Positions 1-13,890 of a stretch of DNA of 64,000 bases are shown one piece after another. Position 1 is the first letter of the stretch; each line of letters starts with the position of its first letter. A program made the translations under genes and the position numbers. Source of the DNA: Edolisoma coerulescens (lineage: Eukaryota > Chordata > Aves > Passeriformes > Campephagidae); NCBI GenBank assembly GCA_013397115.1, contig VWZW01002539.1:124001-188000 (forward strand). Reading direction: 5' to 3'. A model generated the notes under the pieces. The model searched no databases, was not told where the DNA came from, and worked only from the letters and a program-made list of their open reading frames with translations.

Positions 1-3000
1 ATTTCCCAAATCCGGTACTTAAGCTTTAATGGTGCAAGACTAATGAAAGGGCAGGATATGCACAGATTATTGTAAATAAATAGTATGACGTGCCAGGAAA
101 AATGAGGACGGGAAGTAATGAAAGACAAGTGTTCTACCAGGATTTAGAGAGTCCCATCACAGACTGGCACCAGCACAGTGAAGTTCTCCTGTTACGAACT
201 CGAGCAAAGCTGCAAGGAGCAAAGCTGTGAGCTTTTATTTTGTTTGCTGAAAATGTTTTGAGAAGGTACTTTTCAGGAATTTATCATAATGAAGAAGAAC
301 TACATTTCCCTACTTGCACTCGCTCATTGTGGTTTCAATAATTTAAGGAAAATTATTCCTGTTAGATATTTTTCTTAGGATTTTTTCCCATTTAGGGGGA
401 AAGAGATGACTTTTCTGAGAAGGATTTAGTGCAGGCATTCAATCTCTGCTGCTGGAAAGGGTTAGTAGCAAGTGAAGCAGATCTCGAATGTCAACTCATT
501 TTCTTTATGTTCCATTGCAGTCAGGCTTGGGTAAACCTGAGCAAATTGAAGTGTGTGCATACACACATCCTTCTGCTTACGGAGAGTGTAAAACTCTGGG
601 AGAGCTGGAGTATTGTGACAGAGAATAAATACAGAATGGTATAAACAGATTTCATTGCACTTGGTAGTCCTCAGCTAAAGCTTTCGTGTATTCACATAGT
701 GCCAGCCCCAATAAAGACAGCATTTAACAAAACTGAACGTGAAGTCCAAACCTAGGATCCAATTCCATTTTAATATATAAATAAACTCTGGATTCGAATA
801 TTTCATTGCTAATCTGGGCACAAAAAGCTCAAGATCTGACCCCCTTTCTCAGTTTCTGTAGATCAAAGAATGCCCTAAACTTTGTCATTATTATTTTAAA
901 ATGCTCTTAATTAAACTAAGAACAAGCTGTAGGTAAAAGGTCATAATTTAAGTGCTTTAGACCATGGAGATGCAGCTCTGAGGAAAAGTGTGGTTTTGGG
1001 TTGCTAGGGGAACCCTTAATGTGCTATGGCACCAGGAACGTTTGGAAAAACAAGAAATGAAGCAGAAGTAAGTATTCGGTAATGAAAAACACGAGAAGAT
1101 TAAATCAAGGTCTAGAACACCAAAAGAGGGAGAGACACAGTATTTTAAAGAGTATTTTAGAAGAGTGGTATAATGTCTATTTAAAATATTTATTTAGGAA
1201 AATTATATTTAGTTACTTTGGGGGGAAAGTTTAGACCTGAACTATTGCCAGAGATTGCTTAAAAAAAAAGGACTAATGGTACTCTGAAGGGTCTCAGATG
1301 TCTGATGTTAAATCAGTGGAAAGGTGTGGACTGGGATGTTCCACAACATTTTCTGAGAAATCCAGAAATCAGGTGAAACTTCAGAATTATAAACCAGATC
1401 TCAAGAAATCTGTCAATCTTATATGCATGGTTGTGCCATTTGTACAGTAATCTTCTCCCAGGGTAATACGAAAATCCTTGTGAACTGAAGCCTTAACAAA
1501 GACTTTCTCCATTTTCTGTAGATTGAAACCACTGCTCTAGATCAGAAACAAAAGTTATGGGGTCAGCTGAGCATGACTATTTATCCCCACTGAGTAGATA
1601 ATCCATAAAAGATGGAGAAATTTATAACAAGGAAACAAGTTTTTGACTGGCTTGAGTAGAACTGTGTGAATAATTGAATTCTTGGCCAGCTGATCACACC
1701 GTATCACCTAGTGACACTGAAGTATTCAGTGAATACAGCTAAACCACATCTCAAGCACAGTTTGAAATTAAAAATTATACTATCTAAATTTTGAAACAAA
1801 CCATTTTGACTGATCTCAGAGAAATCTACTTGTTTGGGTCCAAATTATTTGAATAAACAGCATGAGGTTATTTCATCCTTCCTCTGTCCTGACATTATTT
1901 TGCTGCATTTATTTGAAAATATTGCCAAGCAGAGTGGCAGGAAAGCAATCCTGATTCAAAAGCATTTTATACCCAAATGATTGACATAATATATGTTTAA
2001 TCATACAGGAACTGACCAGTGCTTGATAGAAATCTTCCTGTCTCTCACAGCATCCACAGAGCAATGCTAATTTATTCCAGATGCACATCTGGCCTGGCCT
2101 GTGTAGAGAAGCTGTTGAGGTGGAAATTTAATATTTAAACTAGTACAAACCTACAGAGTTCTGCAATAAAATTAAATATGGGTAAAGGATTAGTTACTAC
2201 TTTGATTATCTACTAAAGGAGGCTTATTTTTACAGCAGACAGAAATCACAAATAATTGGAATCGGTATTTTTGCTGCTAATGCAGTGTCAATGTCATTAC
2301 ACCCTAAAGGTATTTAGCTCTGAAGTGGGTGAGTGACGTGGCTAAACATGGTGACAAAGTGACCCAGCACCTCAGGATTCTTCCCTGATTTTCTAAAAAA
2401 GCTGCACCCAGCCACAGCCACATACATGAACTGTTTACAGAGAGATGAACTTTGATACATCACAATGCCCTTAAGAAGTCATAAACCCTGAAAATCAGGG
2501 AATGTGAGAATAGAAATATTCACCACACCAGGCTTTTTATGAATCAAGGGTTGCTGAAGATACTTTTGGGACCAAAGCTTGAGCTTAGCAAGTTCTTAAA
2601 GAGAACTTTCTCATCAGTCCCTTTTCCTCTCTAACTCACCCAGTCTTGTTGCTTTTTCTTCCTCCTTCTGCTTCCTTCCTTCTTTTTAAAGTTTAAGAAG
2701 GGGGAAAAGATAAAATGGGGATCAAATTATGACTTTTCTTCTGTATTTGTTTCTGTTTTCAAAAAGTGGGACTAGTCCTGAGAGGAGGTGACCGGTGCCC
2801 CCTCAGTGACTGAAGAGGATGTAGAAGAGCAGCATGGTTGGCTCCCTATTGTCCTGCCTTTCCTAAGCAAACCCTACCCTCCCTACCCTTAACAGAATTT
2901 CTCTGGCTTTGCTATTGATGGGTGTGAGTGATCACAAGTTTTAAGATAAGACCTGAAAGAGATAAACAGAGGAACAGAATATTAAGCTGCCATGTGGTTT

Positions 3001-5790
3001 TTCTTAGCTTCCAACGACATTCCAGAGATTTAAATAAGTTTCTCCAGTTTTAGCCACTGCCGGGAAGTGTGACGGAACAGAGAGGGATCACTGGAGTTTG
3101 TGCAGTCCTTGCCTGACCTGAGGCACAGCAATGTGAGGATGTGCTGGAAAGTCCTTTAGAGAGCCAGGGGATACAAGGGATGCATCTTCACCCCCACAGC
3201 ACTGAACACCTACCAGTATTCTCCTCGCATTATTTTCCTCTGATTAGTCTGACCTTTTTTCCAATGTGATGCCTGTTGGGTAATGGGGGCATTTAGATAA
3301 CAGCTCTAATCAGCCTTACAGCTCCTGCTTTTCTCTGTAATGGTCTGCGAATGGCACTGCTCCATATCCACCTTCAGTGCACTCTGAAAAAAATACACTG
3401 TGGAAGGATGGTAGTGGGAGAAACAAAAGGCATTTGCCATCAACAGGAAAGGAATAAGTCTTTAGATATTTATTTGTTAATCTATCTCGGTCTCTTTATG
3501 TGCTGCGTTATTGCCTGCCCAATGGGTGAACTCTTGTAGAATTAGCAACAGATTTGCCAAAGCTTAGAGATGAGGTAATGGTTCCCTGGAAGTGTGACCA
3601 GCACGACTCTGAGTGCTGCAGGACACTGCACATGCTACACAACAAATTGTTTATGCACTTTCAGCAACAACAGCAGCTGGAAGTTTTACAGGGATGACGA
3701 AGCGCTGGAATATGAGCGGTTTGACGCCCTGTCTTAAAAACAGATTTTAGTCAAAGACGTCAAAATACAGACAAGGACTTCTTTCCGTATTAATACCCCC
3801 TTTATTACTAGATTTGAAATATCAACTGTTTCTATTCTTTTTGGATTAATAATTTTTCTTTATCTTTTAGGCCAGCAACAAACTAATTAGCCCTAGATTT
3901 GATAAGGGATCTTCTAGCAGATGTCCCTATCAGCTTGTCCCTCATGACCAGCTATCAGGGAACAGTCAGCACAACCTGATTTCACAATTACAAAAACCTA
4001 TCTGGGATATTAAAAAGCAATCTATGCCCTTATTTCATTAAGATGTATTGTTTTCATGGAGGGCTGAAAAAATTATTGAAATATTCATGGAAAAATGTCT
4101 TTCCTTTTGGATGTTTTGAGCAGTTATTATTCTGTTGGGAATATCTATTGAGCCTGATCAGCATTCAAAGTTCCTTTTCAAACAAATCCAAAATAGTTCA
4201 CCATAATACTAAAAACTCTATAACACTGACCTGATAATCCTTTATCAGAAATTATGGAATGATCCTGATTATGGAAGGTTTCTGCCAAAGAAACAGAATG
4301 GAATACAAAACAGCTACAAAAATTATGAAGCGGAATTGACCTTGTGGACCATTTGGTTAATTTTTCATGGTATTTTCCCATGTTTTCATGCCTCATTAGT
4401 CCCCATGACTATGGCATTAAATCTGTGCCCAAGGCCATAAGAGTGAGTATGAAATAATGAATCTAGGTCATATCAGTGGACAGGACCAGACAGGAAATCT
4501 ATGTGAAATGCACCCAATTTAGTAGAGTTTTCAGCACCTTCTATTGTTGAAAGCTATGAAAAAAGCAATAAGTTACAATTAAGTTACGTTCTGGTAGATT
4601 AAATATGCAAACTGGACCCTTAGTACTCACACTCAGCAGATGGCTAAAGCATTGCCAGACAAGCCACCACTTTCTGCATAATATTCTTTTTTATTTGGTA
4701 TTTCCAGCTACTCTGAAAGAGCTGTCTTTGCTATTCAGTATAAATATGCCCTGTGGAAGATTTTCTCCTAAATGGTTAAAAAAAGAAAAGCATCTCCTCT
4801 AAAAAAACAAGCATTTGCTAGAGGTACTGAGAAAATGGCCCTCCAGTTCTCTGAACGTAATTCCAAGAACCAGTATGGAACTCTGGATTGTGGAGCCTGT
4901 GCATTATCTAACAGTTTGGTTCATTCACCTATTTCAAAGCATACATTCCTTAGAGAAAGCAGTTACTTTGTTCTAGCTTATTATAAGATTGCTCTAAATC
5001 AGAAGTGGCTACTTTAAAGACAAAAAGTTGCAAACACAAACATGGCATAAGGCCTAAGCAGTATTTTGCTATATATTCTATATTTACACAGCAGCTATAC
5101 TATAAATACAAAGTATGCAATTCCACAATTCTCAAAAGAAAAGGCAAGTGATCTGTTTTTAATTTTACGGTTTCTACATTTGTATCTGGGAACTGTATAC
5201 TTCCAGGAATTATGGGTTAAGTTGGAGGAGAAACAGGAGCAACTTGCTTTGCCAGTTTAAAATAGAGTTCACTGATTTCAGGAATAGCTTCTTTTCCACA
5301 TGCTGAGACTCCTCCTGAGGGAATAGCTCACTGATACAGTAAGGACAACAGGAGCAAGATGTCAGAACAGTAATGACTAGATATAAAAATTTGTAATTTA
5401 ATGCTTTGAAAGGACAAGCATTTTGAAAGCATGTTTCCAAAATACATCTGCAAAATAATTTGTCCTTTTCTTTTATTCATTGTTCCATGAGACTCATGGC
5501 ATTATGTTTTATGGTTGCTCAACTCCAGGCACAAACATTTTCCTGCTGAAAGACTGGCATTTTTTTTTTTGGCAAAAAGCATAAGCCAAAGGCAGTGTGG
5601 AATGGATGTCCAGCATGGATCCACTAAAACAGTGCACTGCATCTCTGCAAGTGACAGCAGCAGTAAAATCTCATAAATATCTTTCCTCCTGATCCAGTGC
5701 TGCTCCAAACGAATTGAGATTGTACATGAGGTATGTGATATTCATGGTCAAAGCTCAGAATCGTTACTGTATATTTTTCAAAACCTATTA
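1..5790. other. Intergenic, no gene recognised
   Basis: AT-rich sequence with only short ORFs (under about 90 codons) lacking homology that I recognise. No tRNA, repeat family or promoter-like CpG cluster is evident. Confidence 0.7.
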
Positions 5791-5799
5791 ATAACTTAC

Positions 5800-5915
5800 C
5801 AGCTGCTAACTTCATGGCTTCTGCATCTAAATTACACCCTAGACTTCTTTTGGCACAATTAATACTGGTGGTCATGGTAGTTCCAGTGGAATGGAAAAGC
5901 TGTGGAACAGCACCT
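5800..5915 (-). other. Exon-like open segment on the minus strand, unassigned
   Basis: On the minus strand, a pyrimidine-rich acceptor (TGTCTGTTTCTGCCAG) precedes 116 bp that are open in one frame. The translation begins GAVPQLFHSTGTTMTTSINC and ends AEAMKLAA. A consensus donor GTAAGT follows (plus-strand ACTTAC at 5794-5799). The open frame extends beyond both splice sites to 135 codons, so openness alone is weak evidence. I recognise no protein family and no partner exon nearby. It could be one exon of an undetected minus-strand gene or lncRNA, or a chance match. Confidence 0.2.
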
Positions 5916-8900
5916 CTGGCAGAAACAGACACAGCAATGAGGTCACGATGTATGGAGGAAGCAGCCAGCACTGAGCTTTCTGGACAATAAAAAGCAGAAT
6001 GAGTTTCCATAGGAAATGGAAAAACACCCAAAGAAATGTCTGTTAGCAGAGAGCAAAGAAGGTCAGCCAGGGCCTCTAGGATCCCTATTTATAAGAGTCT
6101 ACCCTTGAGTTCTCAGTTGTGTAGGTGTTTTTAATAGGAATGACAGACAAAAGTCTAGTCATATCACACAAGTAGATGTGTATACACAAAAAGTATCTTC
6201 TGCACTTCCTTTTCTTTTTCCCAGAAAGTTTGGAGTTTTGAGCTATGCAAGATGGATGAATAAGGATATGGTCTTGTCTTTGGAGTTTACACTGTTCAGA
6301 TTAAACTGATATTTTCCAAAAGCATGTGTTATGTATTTAAGAAGAGAAGTTCACTCTGGGGTGATAGAGATCAACATTTTTTTTCCTGGAAGAAGCTTTG
6401 TTTAGTTTCCATTAAGTAATGAGCTGCTAAAGGATTTGCTGCTACAAGAATCCCCCCCAAAAAGACATCTTAAACACACTAGAGCAAAGTATTGTCCTGT
6501 GGGACAATTCCATAGTACAAATTAGTGCCAGTAGGCATTCCATCACTGAAATATCAACTCAAAATAGCTAAACACTGAAAATTTGTTCCAGAAACATTCT
6601 TGAGAAAACTGTTTTCCTGAAATACATAATCATGCTTATTTTTTTACATTCCAGTGTTTTTACTGGTTTGTTAGCCTTGACAGGAGGCATGAATCACAAA
6701 CTTACAAGCAGACAGCATTCTGCATTCCTTTTTGTGGAAAAGTTGGCCCCTAATGATTTTTGCAAGATAGACCAAGGGAACATGCAACATGAAGATTGCT
6801 TATTTGAGTTTCATTTACATAAAAATGAGAAAAATGGATACTTCTGTGGTTATAGCTACAACAAAAGTTGTGTGAAAAACATGTTTTTTATTCTTTACTT
6901 AGCCATGTAGTCATTTATTTCATAGAAACAATTATTTTGACTGGAATACTCTGTGAAGTGTGCATGACTGAGAACACAGGGGCAGCAGAGTCAGCTGAAT
7001 TTCATACTGAGGAATTGTTGGTCAATATACCACCCAGCCTTTATACTCCAGAAAGTTTCTATTTGTTTCAACAAGATAACCAATGGCAGCCCAAATGAAA
7101 TTTTTCTGAGTGCTCAATATTCACAATTCAGTATCTGAGTTGTTTGCTCAACTTAGTTCCTTGATATTGTTTCCTCTTCCTGACCGGATAGCCTTCCGGA
7201 CTAAATTTGTTCCAAATAAACTCTATCTCACCATTAAATTAATCTCAATTTCAAGTCCAACAGTCACTTGCTGCAAACATATTGTCACAACAAGCAAATA
7301 AAAATGAGTGTAAGCATTTGCTGGGAAAAGGGTGAATATTTTCCTGTAATGCTGTTGCATTGCTCGGATCATCTGGTCTCCTGTAAAATATACCAGCAGT
7401 AAAAAAATGATAAACAATTGGCCAACACTTATCCACTTATTTAGAAACAGTTTCTTGGTGAAGATTTGTGATTAAGACTGTGCATGTGTCCTCAGCTGTA
7501 AGGCAGGATATGTATTTTATCTAGCCACACAAGAAGATCTCATCTTTAGTTCCTACTTGAGTAAGTAAATTGGGTGTGAAGCCAAGCCATAGCTCCTTAC
7601 ACACACACTGTTCTCTGAAACCAGATCTATGTGGACCCCACAGCACTGGGTTTGGGCTTACAGGAATCTTGTAGGGCCGTAACAGCAAGCACTAGAACCA
7701 ACCCCAAATACCAAAACTCCACATGTGAGTACATAGAACTCCATTTGCTCCAGCCTTACTGGAAGCCCAGTTTGAGTTTTGAGATTTCAGCTCAAACAAA
7801 CCGCAGTGAGCTGCAGGCTGACAAAGACAAATCTGGCTGGCTTCAGGTTTGTGTTTCACAGGAACAGCTTTGCCCTCAACATACTCATAGGGAAGACATC
7901 AAGTATCAGGGCTCCATGCTCACAGCATTCCACACTGGAGTAGTTTTCAAGTGGTTTGAGCAAATCACTTTAAAAAAAAAATCCAGATTAAAAGAGCTCT
8001 TCCTTGCAAGGGCATCAAAAGTAGGACGGTAACACACCCAGTTCACTTGTGCTGGAAGTGCAGAGCTCACCAGCTGAGCTTGTGACAGCTGTGTAGTGGG
8101 AACAGTGCTGTTAATCTACACATTTGCACAAGGATTTTCCTGGGTGAACACCAGGAAGACATGTTGTGAGGACAGTAGATCTAGAAGTTCTACACAAATA
8201 TAATTTGGGTCACTCAATATCACTCCAAAATCTCTCTGTAGGACAGAAACACAAGTATTACTTGTAAAAGGGCCACAAGTATTTGTACAAAGTCTGGGAC
8301 TCCTTCACCTCTTGGCTGTTTTAAGTGCTTGCCAACTTGTAGGATTAAACCTGATATTCATATAGGAGACAACCTGGAGCTGAGATCTCTGTTTCTGCTT
8401 TGAACTGGGGTATGCAACTTCGTCCTCCAGGGACAAAGTTTCAACATCTGTCAAAAAAAGGTCTGAAAGTACTATTTTTCCCTAAAGGGAGCACTATAAA
8501 GTGAATTAGTTAACACTTAGAAAGAGTTTAGGGTTTCAGGAAACTAAGTACCGTGGAAATGCAGGGCGCTGTGATCCCTTTATAATGGAACATTTTATCA
8601 TCCAAAAGTGGCAATTTCCTTACAAGTCAAACTTTGTTCCACTGTTATTCCATGATATCCTTAAAAACAGACACCATAGGTTTTTCCTTGCATTTCTTAC
8701 TTTACCCACACAATCGTCCGCTCCCTCTGCTTCAAAAAGAATTGAGTACAGAAATGGTTCTGCTTCCACCCTACAGAACACTTGGAGTTTTACACTTCAC
8801 ACTTGTGCTCCTGTTGTATAGGAAATACTAATGGTGACAGCAATGAAAGGAAACAGCCTCCTAGGTGAGCTGCCTTTGTTTTCGGGAGTCAAAACATGCT

Positions 8901-11480
8901 ATGAATGTTCTAAATTAAGAATCAAAGCATTCCATATCTCTGAGTACATGTATAAATTAAAAGCAGGAATTTATAAAACACTTCAAGCCCTTGAACAACA
9001 GCAGGACACCACAGCCCATTCCACAATCAGTTTTGGACTAGTCCATTACCATTTTATATACAGCTGGGCATACATCTGATAAACACCCCTACATAACTGC
9101 ACTTCTTTTTTTTTTAAAAAGCACTTTTCATGTTAAAACAAAGATGTAAGTAACAGAGGGCAAACCAAAACACCAAGTGCAAACACTCGTAAATTTTCAG
9201 AACTTTGAGATCTTAAAAAAACTTGCATTCTGGATCCAAGCATTCTCCTACTGATTTTCAATTTACTGGATGGCTGGAGACTTCAGAGTGGATGAAATCC
9301 AGTCAGCAAATGCTCCAAGTTTCTAAAACTCAAATACTTACTTGAAATTGAAGTATATCATGAGTTTCTCTTCATACAGTAGGGACAATTTAGGTTGCAC
9401 TTGGTATCATCCATTAAATTATGCAGACTTTTAAAATGCACAAGCTTATAGTAAGTACCTCCAGGGCATTCAGAACAAAAGAACATTTCTTAGTATTTTA
9501 ATTCTATATGTTGAAGAAGAAACAAATCAATATAAAATATGTTATTTTGAATGTGTGGTTTCAGAGGTTCCCCTGTTTACTGTCAGGCAATTCTTTTCAG
9601 AATTGTATTACTGAGAAATAAAGAGGAAAGTAAAACAATGAATCTTAGATATTTAGCATTCATTAGTGTTATGTCACAGCACGTTAGGGAAAAGGGATCT
9701 CCAATGTGAGTGCAAAGCTGAACAGTTATGCTCCTTATCATAAGGAAGGATGTATCAAATGGATGTTCCACTGGGGTCTGTCCCAGTGTTATTCAGTGCT
9801 TTCACTCCTTACCCAAATGTCACATCACAGAAGAGGCTCATTTGACTTAGAGACAAATGAAGTCTGGTACACTGCCAGTACTTTGGAGGTCAAGAACAGG
9901 ATTGCATATAGTTGTGACAAACTGGAGATACTAATGGAAAACTTTTTATCTTTTCAACTTCTACAAGTATAAGCACCATGCTCAGGAATAATAACCTGCA
10001 CAGATAGAAAATGTGGAATAGCTGAGGAAGGAGAAATTCGGATAGAAAAGAGCACAGAAATGACAGCTGAGAGCAGACAGGACATGAGTTATCAACGTCA
10101 TGCTGCTGCCAACACAGAGTGTCATTCTGGAATGTGGATAGCAGACAAGTTTGCAGAGTAACCCTTTTGCTAGAGCAGCACTGGATAAGGCTTTAGCTGG
10201 ATTAATGTGGCTATGTCAGGGACCACACCTCAAGACATCTATGGACTGGTCAGAGACAGTCCCAAACATAGCAATGAAAATGATGAGGTGATCTATAAAA
10301 TATGAATTATGGTAAAATATTAGGAAAATGGGATACTTAGCCAACCAGACTGAGGGAAGCCCCGATAACAGTCTTTCAGACATGTAGAAGGCTATTTTAT
10401 GTGTCTGCAGAAATAACAGGATAAAATTCAAGAAAGATTCAGGTTACATCATCAGAAACATTTTGTAATGAAAGAGCCATGAACAGGAGGAAAATTTGAC
10501 TGAGGTTTTGTGCATCCCTACTGAAGATTTCAAGGCAGGCTGACAAGTGTCTGCCAGGAAGCAGCCAAAGGTTGCTGCTTTTGCCTTGTATCAGATGACT
10601 TCGTATTCCTTCCAGCCCTATGATCCCATGGTTTCTGTTTGCCCTTTGTCCTGTTTAATTCAATGCACTAAAGGTCCTGACACACTACACTGTGAAATAC
10701 ATTTGATTTCAATGAGCCCAGGATATGTTTCTGCTTATCCACCTTCTACTTTTACTTTCTGCTGAAGGCAAACGACAAATTATTATTGTTCTCATTCACC
10801 CAATTGTTTTAGTGAAACGTCAGCCTCTCAGGGATGATCTAGAAACTGAAAGGCTCAAGCCTGTGAGATGTGAACATTGTGGTCCTACCTCAGACATAAA
10901 ATGAAGGTTAAGAAGAACCAAGCACATACTTGCTGTTTCAGGAAGTGTGTCAGTGCCTGGCAGCTTGTTCAGAAGGCTCGTTATCTTGTATGGAGAGACT
11001 GAGCTGTACGTATTTCATTCAGGCAGAAAGACAACAGAAAATTAAATCTTGAACACTGGCATAAATATCTCCAAAACATTGTTTGTTGTTTAATTTACAA
11101 TTTCAGATGACTGGTACAGCTCAGACTGAAAGGACAGAAATGATGCAAGTAACCACAGGAACTAAGAAATGCCAACAATGGCATTAATCTTTCTATGGAT
11201 ATTTTCTGGAAGCTTCATAGAAAAGTTGGATTGTAGGGAAATACGTACTAAATTTTTTTTAAACCAGCCCGAGTTTTATATCAAATGTCCATCCACAGCT
11301 CATTTGGAGCTATTATAGGGATTAGGTGAAAGGCATAAGCTGTAATTACAAGTCAAACCATGCCAAGCCAACATGGGCATTGTTCAGGAAGTCATGCCAA
11401 ATGACATCCCAAGCACATAATGTGGAGAGAGGATCTGCCAACAATTTTAATTTGTGAGAAATTGTCTCAGTATTTTGTTT
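5916..11480. other. Intergenic, no gene recognised
   Basis: Unique AT-rich sequence. The longest ORF (7631-8032 +, 133 codons) has no recognisable domain or splice context and is judged a chance frame. Nothing else is seen. Confidence 0.7.
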
Positions 11481-11700
11481 CACTTTGATAGTAACATGTT
11501 TAAAAAAAAATGTCAGCCAGTCACACAGGGGCTGGCTGCAGTCCAGGTGTGAAACTGTGATTAAGAGGGCCATTAGTGAAAAATGCCGAGCTCTGAGTTT
11601 CATGCCATTAATATTTATGACACAGTGTGAAGAATCTTATTTAAATGCCACTCTGTGTGTGGGTTGGGGTGAAGGAAAAGAGGGATGCTAGGGAAGGAGA
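11480..11700. promoter_or_regulatory. Candidate conserved noncoding element
   Basis: A complex, non-repetitive stretch with dense motif-like words: GGGGCTGGCTGCAG, CAGGTGTGAAACTGTGA (an E-box and T-box-like GGTGTGAA), two ATTAGTG/ATTAATATTTATGA-type homeobox words, and TTATTTAAAT. Composition differs from the surrounding sequence. Regulatory function is inference only. Confidence 0.25.
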
Positions 11701-13780
11701 GTTACAGTATTTATGCCAAAGTGTGCAGGCATCTTGACAGGGAACAAAACCCTTGATAGACACTGGGTAGCAATAATTAGTCTAATGTTTGGATAGTTAC
11801 ACTCTATCTGACCTCTGATTATAATGGCATAAAATTCTAAAAACGACTGCTCTGTCGAGCTGCCAAGTGGAATGCATTTAGATGGGTATTTGGAAGCCAA
11901 ATATCATTTTTAACCATCATCTATCATTTTGGGAAAATCACCTGAAGTGGACTGAACCTCAAATATTTATTTCATGCCAGCCTGCTCGTCCTGAAATTCT
12001 GTTGTGATTTCAGACAGACAATCTGTTTTGTTCAGTACGATGCTATAACTCCTACCAGTGCCTGCTGAAGTCCTGGAGTAACTGAATTCCAACCTTTGCA
12101 GACAGTGGGAAAGAAACCGTGCTGCCAGGGAGTGTTGCCCTAGACCCCTCCTGGGTCAGAGGAGGTGGTGAGGCATTTTCACATCCAGGATTTCCATAAG
12201 CAGTGAGGTTTGTGCACTTACTAGAATCAGAATTTGGGTTTCTCCACAGTGAAACTCTGTATTGTTCATGTGACCTGTCCTGGGGTGACAGTGCTCTGCA
12301 CTTTGTCACATGGCTGCAGTGAAACCCTCTCATATTTTTATGAAGTTCACTTAAGATTTGCACGAACTGTGCAGCGAGTCGTCGTCTCCCTGGTTTTAAT
12401 GCAAAGTGTCTCCTTCTCTTGACATAAATAAGTCTGTTTTATGTCATAACTTAATTCCTACAAACTGCTGTGTTTTTTCAACTCATGTTGTTATGTCAAG
12501 AAATAAATGAAGTGTACTATACACATCATATTTTTCATGCAAGTGCCTGGCATGCGTATTGCTTACATAAAAATACATCATTGTTTAAGAAAGAGAAGAA
12601 TTTAGAGGGAGATGGTTTGAGATATCAATTTTTTAAAGCAGCAATTCCTTGGAGATTAATTTTTTTTTCAAATGATGGTATTTCATAGGCTAAAAAGAAA
12701 AACCTGCTGTTCAAAACACAGAAAACCATCAAGTGAAATCAAAGTTACAGTTTTATACAAAGGAATCCTGCCATTTGTAGCACTAAAATATAAAATGAAA
12801 TACTATTGGAATTAACTGCTGAAAATTTATTTTAATATGTGCTAACAGAAACTTGGTTGTGCACTCTGTTACCCAGGAAATGTATCAACTTTGAAGTCAC
12901 TGTCTCCTGTTTCTATTCAGAGAAGGTTCAAAGCTAAGGTTCAGCAGGAATCCAGGAACTTTTAAGGCAAGGATGAATTAACTCACATGGCATGTTGTCC
13001 TAAATTATTGCTTTGTAACTATATCCATCTAGAGTATGCAGTAACATCCAGAAGTTAAGAACAGGTGATCGTACTTTGCACTACACGATTAGTCCTGAAA
13101 TAAGAAAGAGCTTGGTTTCTCACTGACTTTAAACTGATAAGTAATGAAGGTGGAGAAATTCCTCCTAATGAATTTTAATGGCATTCTCATTAGTGGGATA
13201 TCCCCTTTTGTACTCCTATGGTGGTTCTTTAAATCTGACTGACTTTCATCCATTTGCCAGCCTCATCTCAGGGTCCATATGGATAAATTTAAAAATGCTT
13301 CTTGCCATTCCAAAAGGAACCTCATTGGAAGGAGAAGGAGCCCTGTTTGATAATCCAGAGGGGCAGTGAGGACCAGGGCTGGCTGGAGGGCTCACCCAAT
13401 GCTGCTACACTGCAGCAGTGTAAAGTTAAAGGGGAGGTTGCCCAGCATCTGGAACTGTTTAGAGCATTTTCTACTGAGCACTGAGATTATCTTATCTCCT
13501 TTCTACCTCTGTGCAATGTACAGACGTGTGTTCCAGCACAGTTATTGTTTGTGGGATTGCTACATCCACACAATTGCATCAACCGAGTGACCACTTTAGA
13601 CACAGTTCCTTTTCCTGCAAAGAGGGGAAGGTCGTTGACTTCAGGCCTAACAAGGCTGACTGGAGGCTGATCCCAAAGATGCTAACACTGATGATCAGGA
13701 CATCTCCAAAGCAAGAGTTTAGGTGAAGAGTTCAGCTAAGAAGGTCCTTGACTCCCAAGAGCCATGCACCTCCTGGGAGG
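11701..13780. other. Intergenic, no gene recognised
   Basis: No ORF, RNA gene or repeat that I can support. Short ORFs on both strands look random. Confidence 0.7.
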
Positions 13781-13890
13781 CACCGGGCCCCTCCAGCTGC
13801 CCCGGCCATTAATGCGAGTCGAGGGTGCTCAGTATTTTGCATAACCCAGCTATAAATGCATTACACTTAACTGCATAATCTCAGGGATAA
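13780..13890. promoter_or_regulatory. Candidate enhancer-like element with POU/homeobox-type words
   Basis: Within about 90 bp there are CCATTAATGCGAG, GTATTTTGCATAAC (13832-13845, octamer-like), TATAAATGCATTAC and TTAACTGCATAATC. The three TGCAT/ATGCA cores are spaced by 20-25 bp. The segment follows a short CpG-containing stretch (GGCACCGGGCCCC, GTCGAGGG). It could be a developmental enhancer; no conservation data are available here. Confidence 0.3.

Noticed and set aside
7631..8032. 133-codon + strand ORF
   Set aside because: No recognisable domain, promoter or splice context. This length is compatible with chance in 32 kb of noncoding DNA read in six frames.
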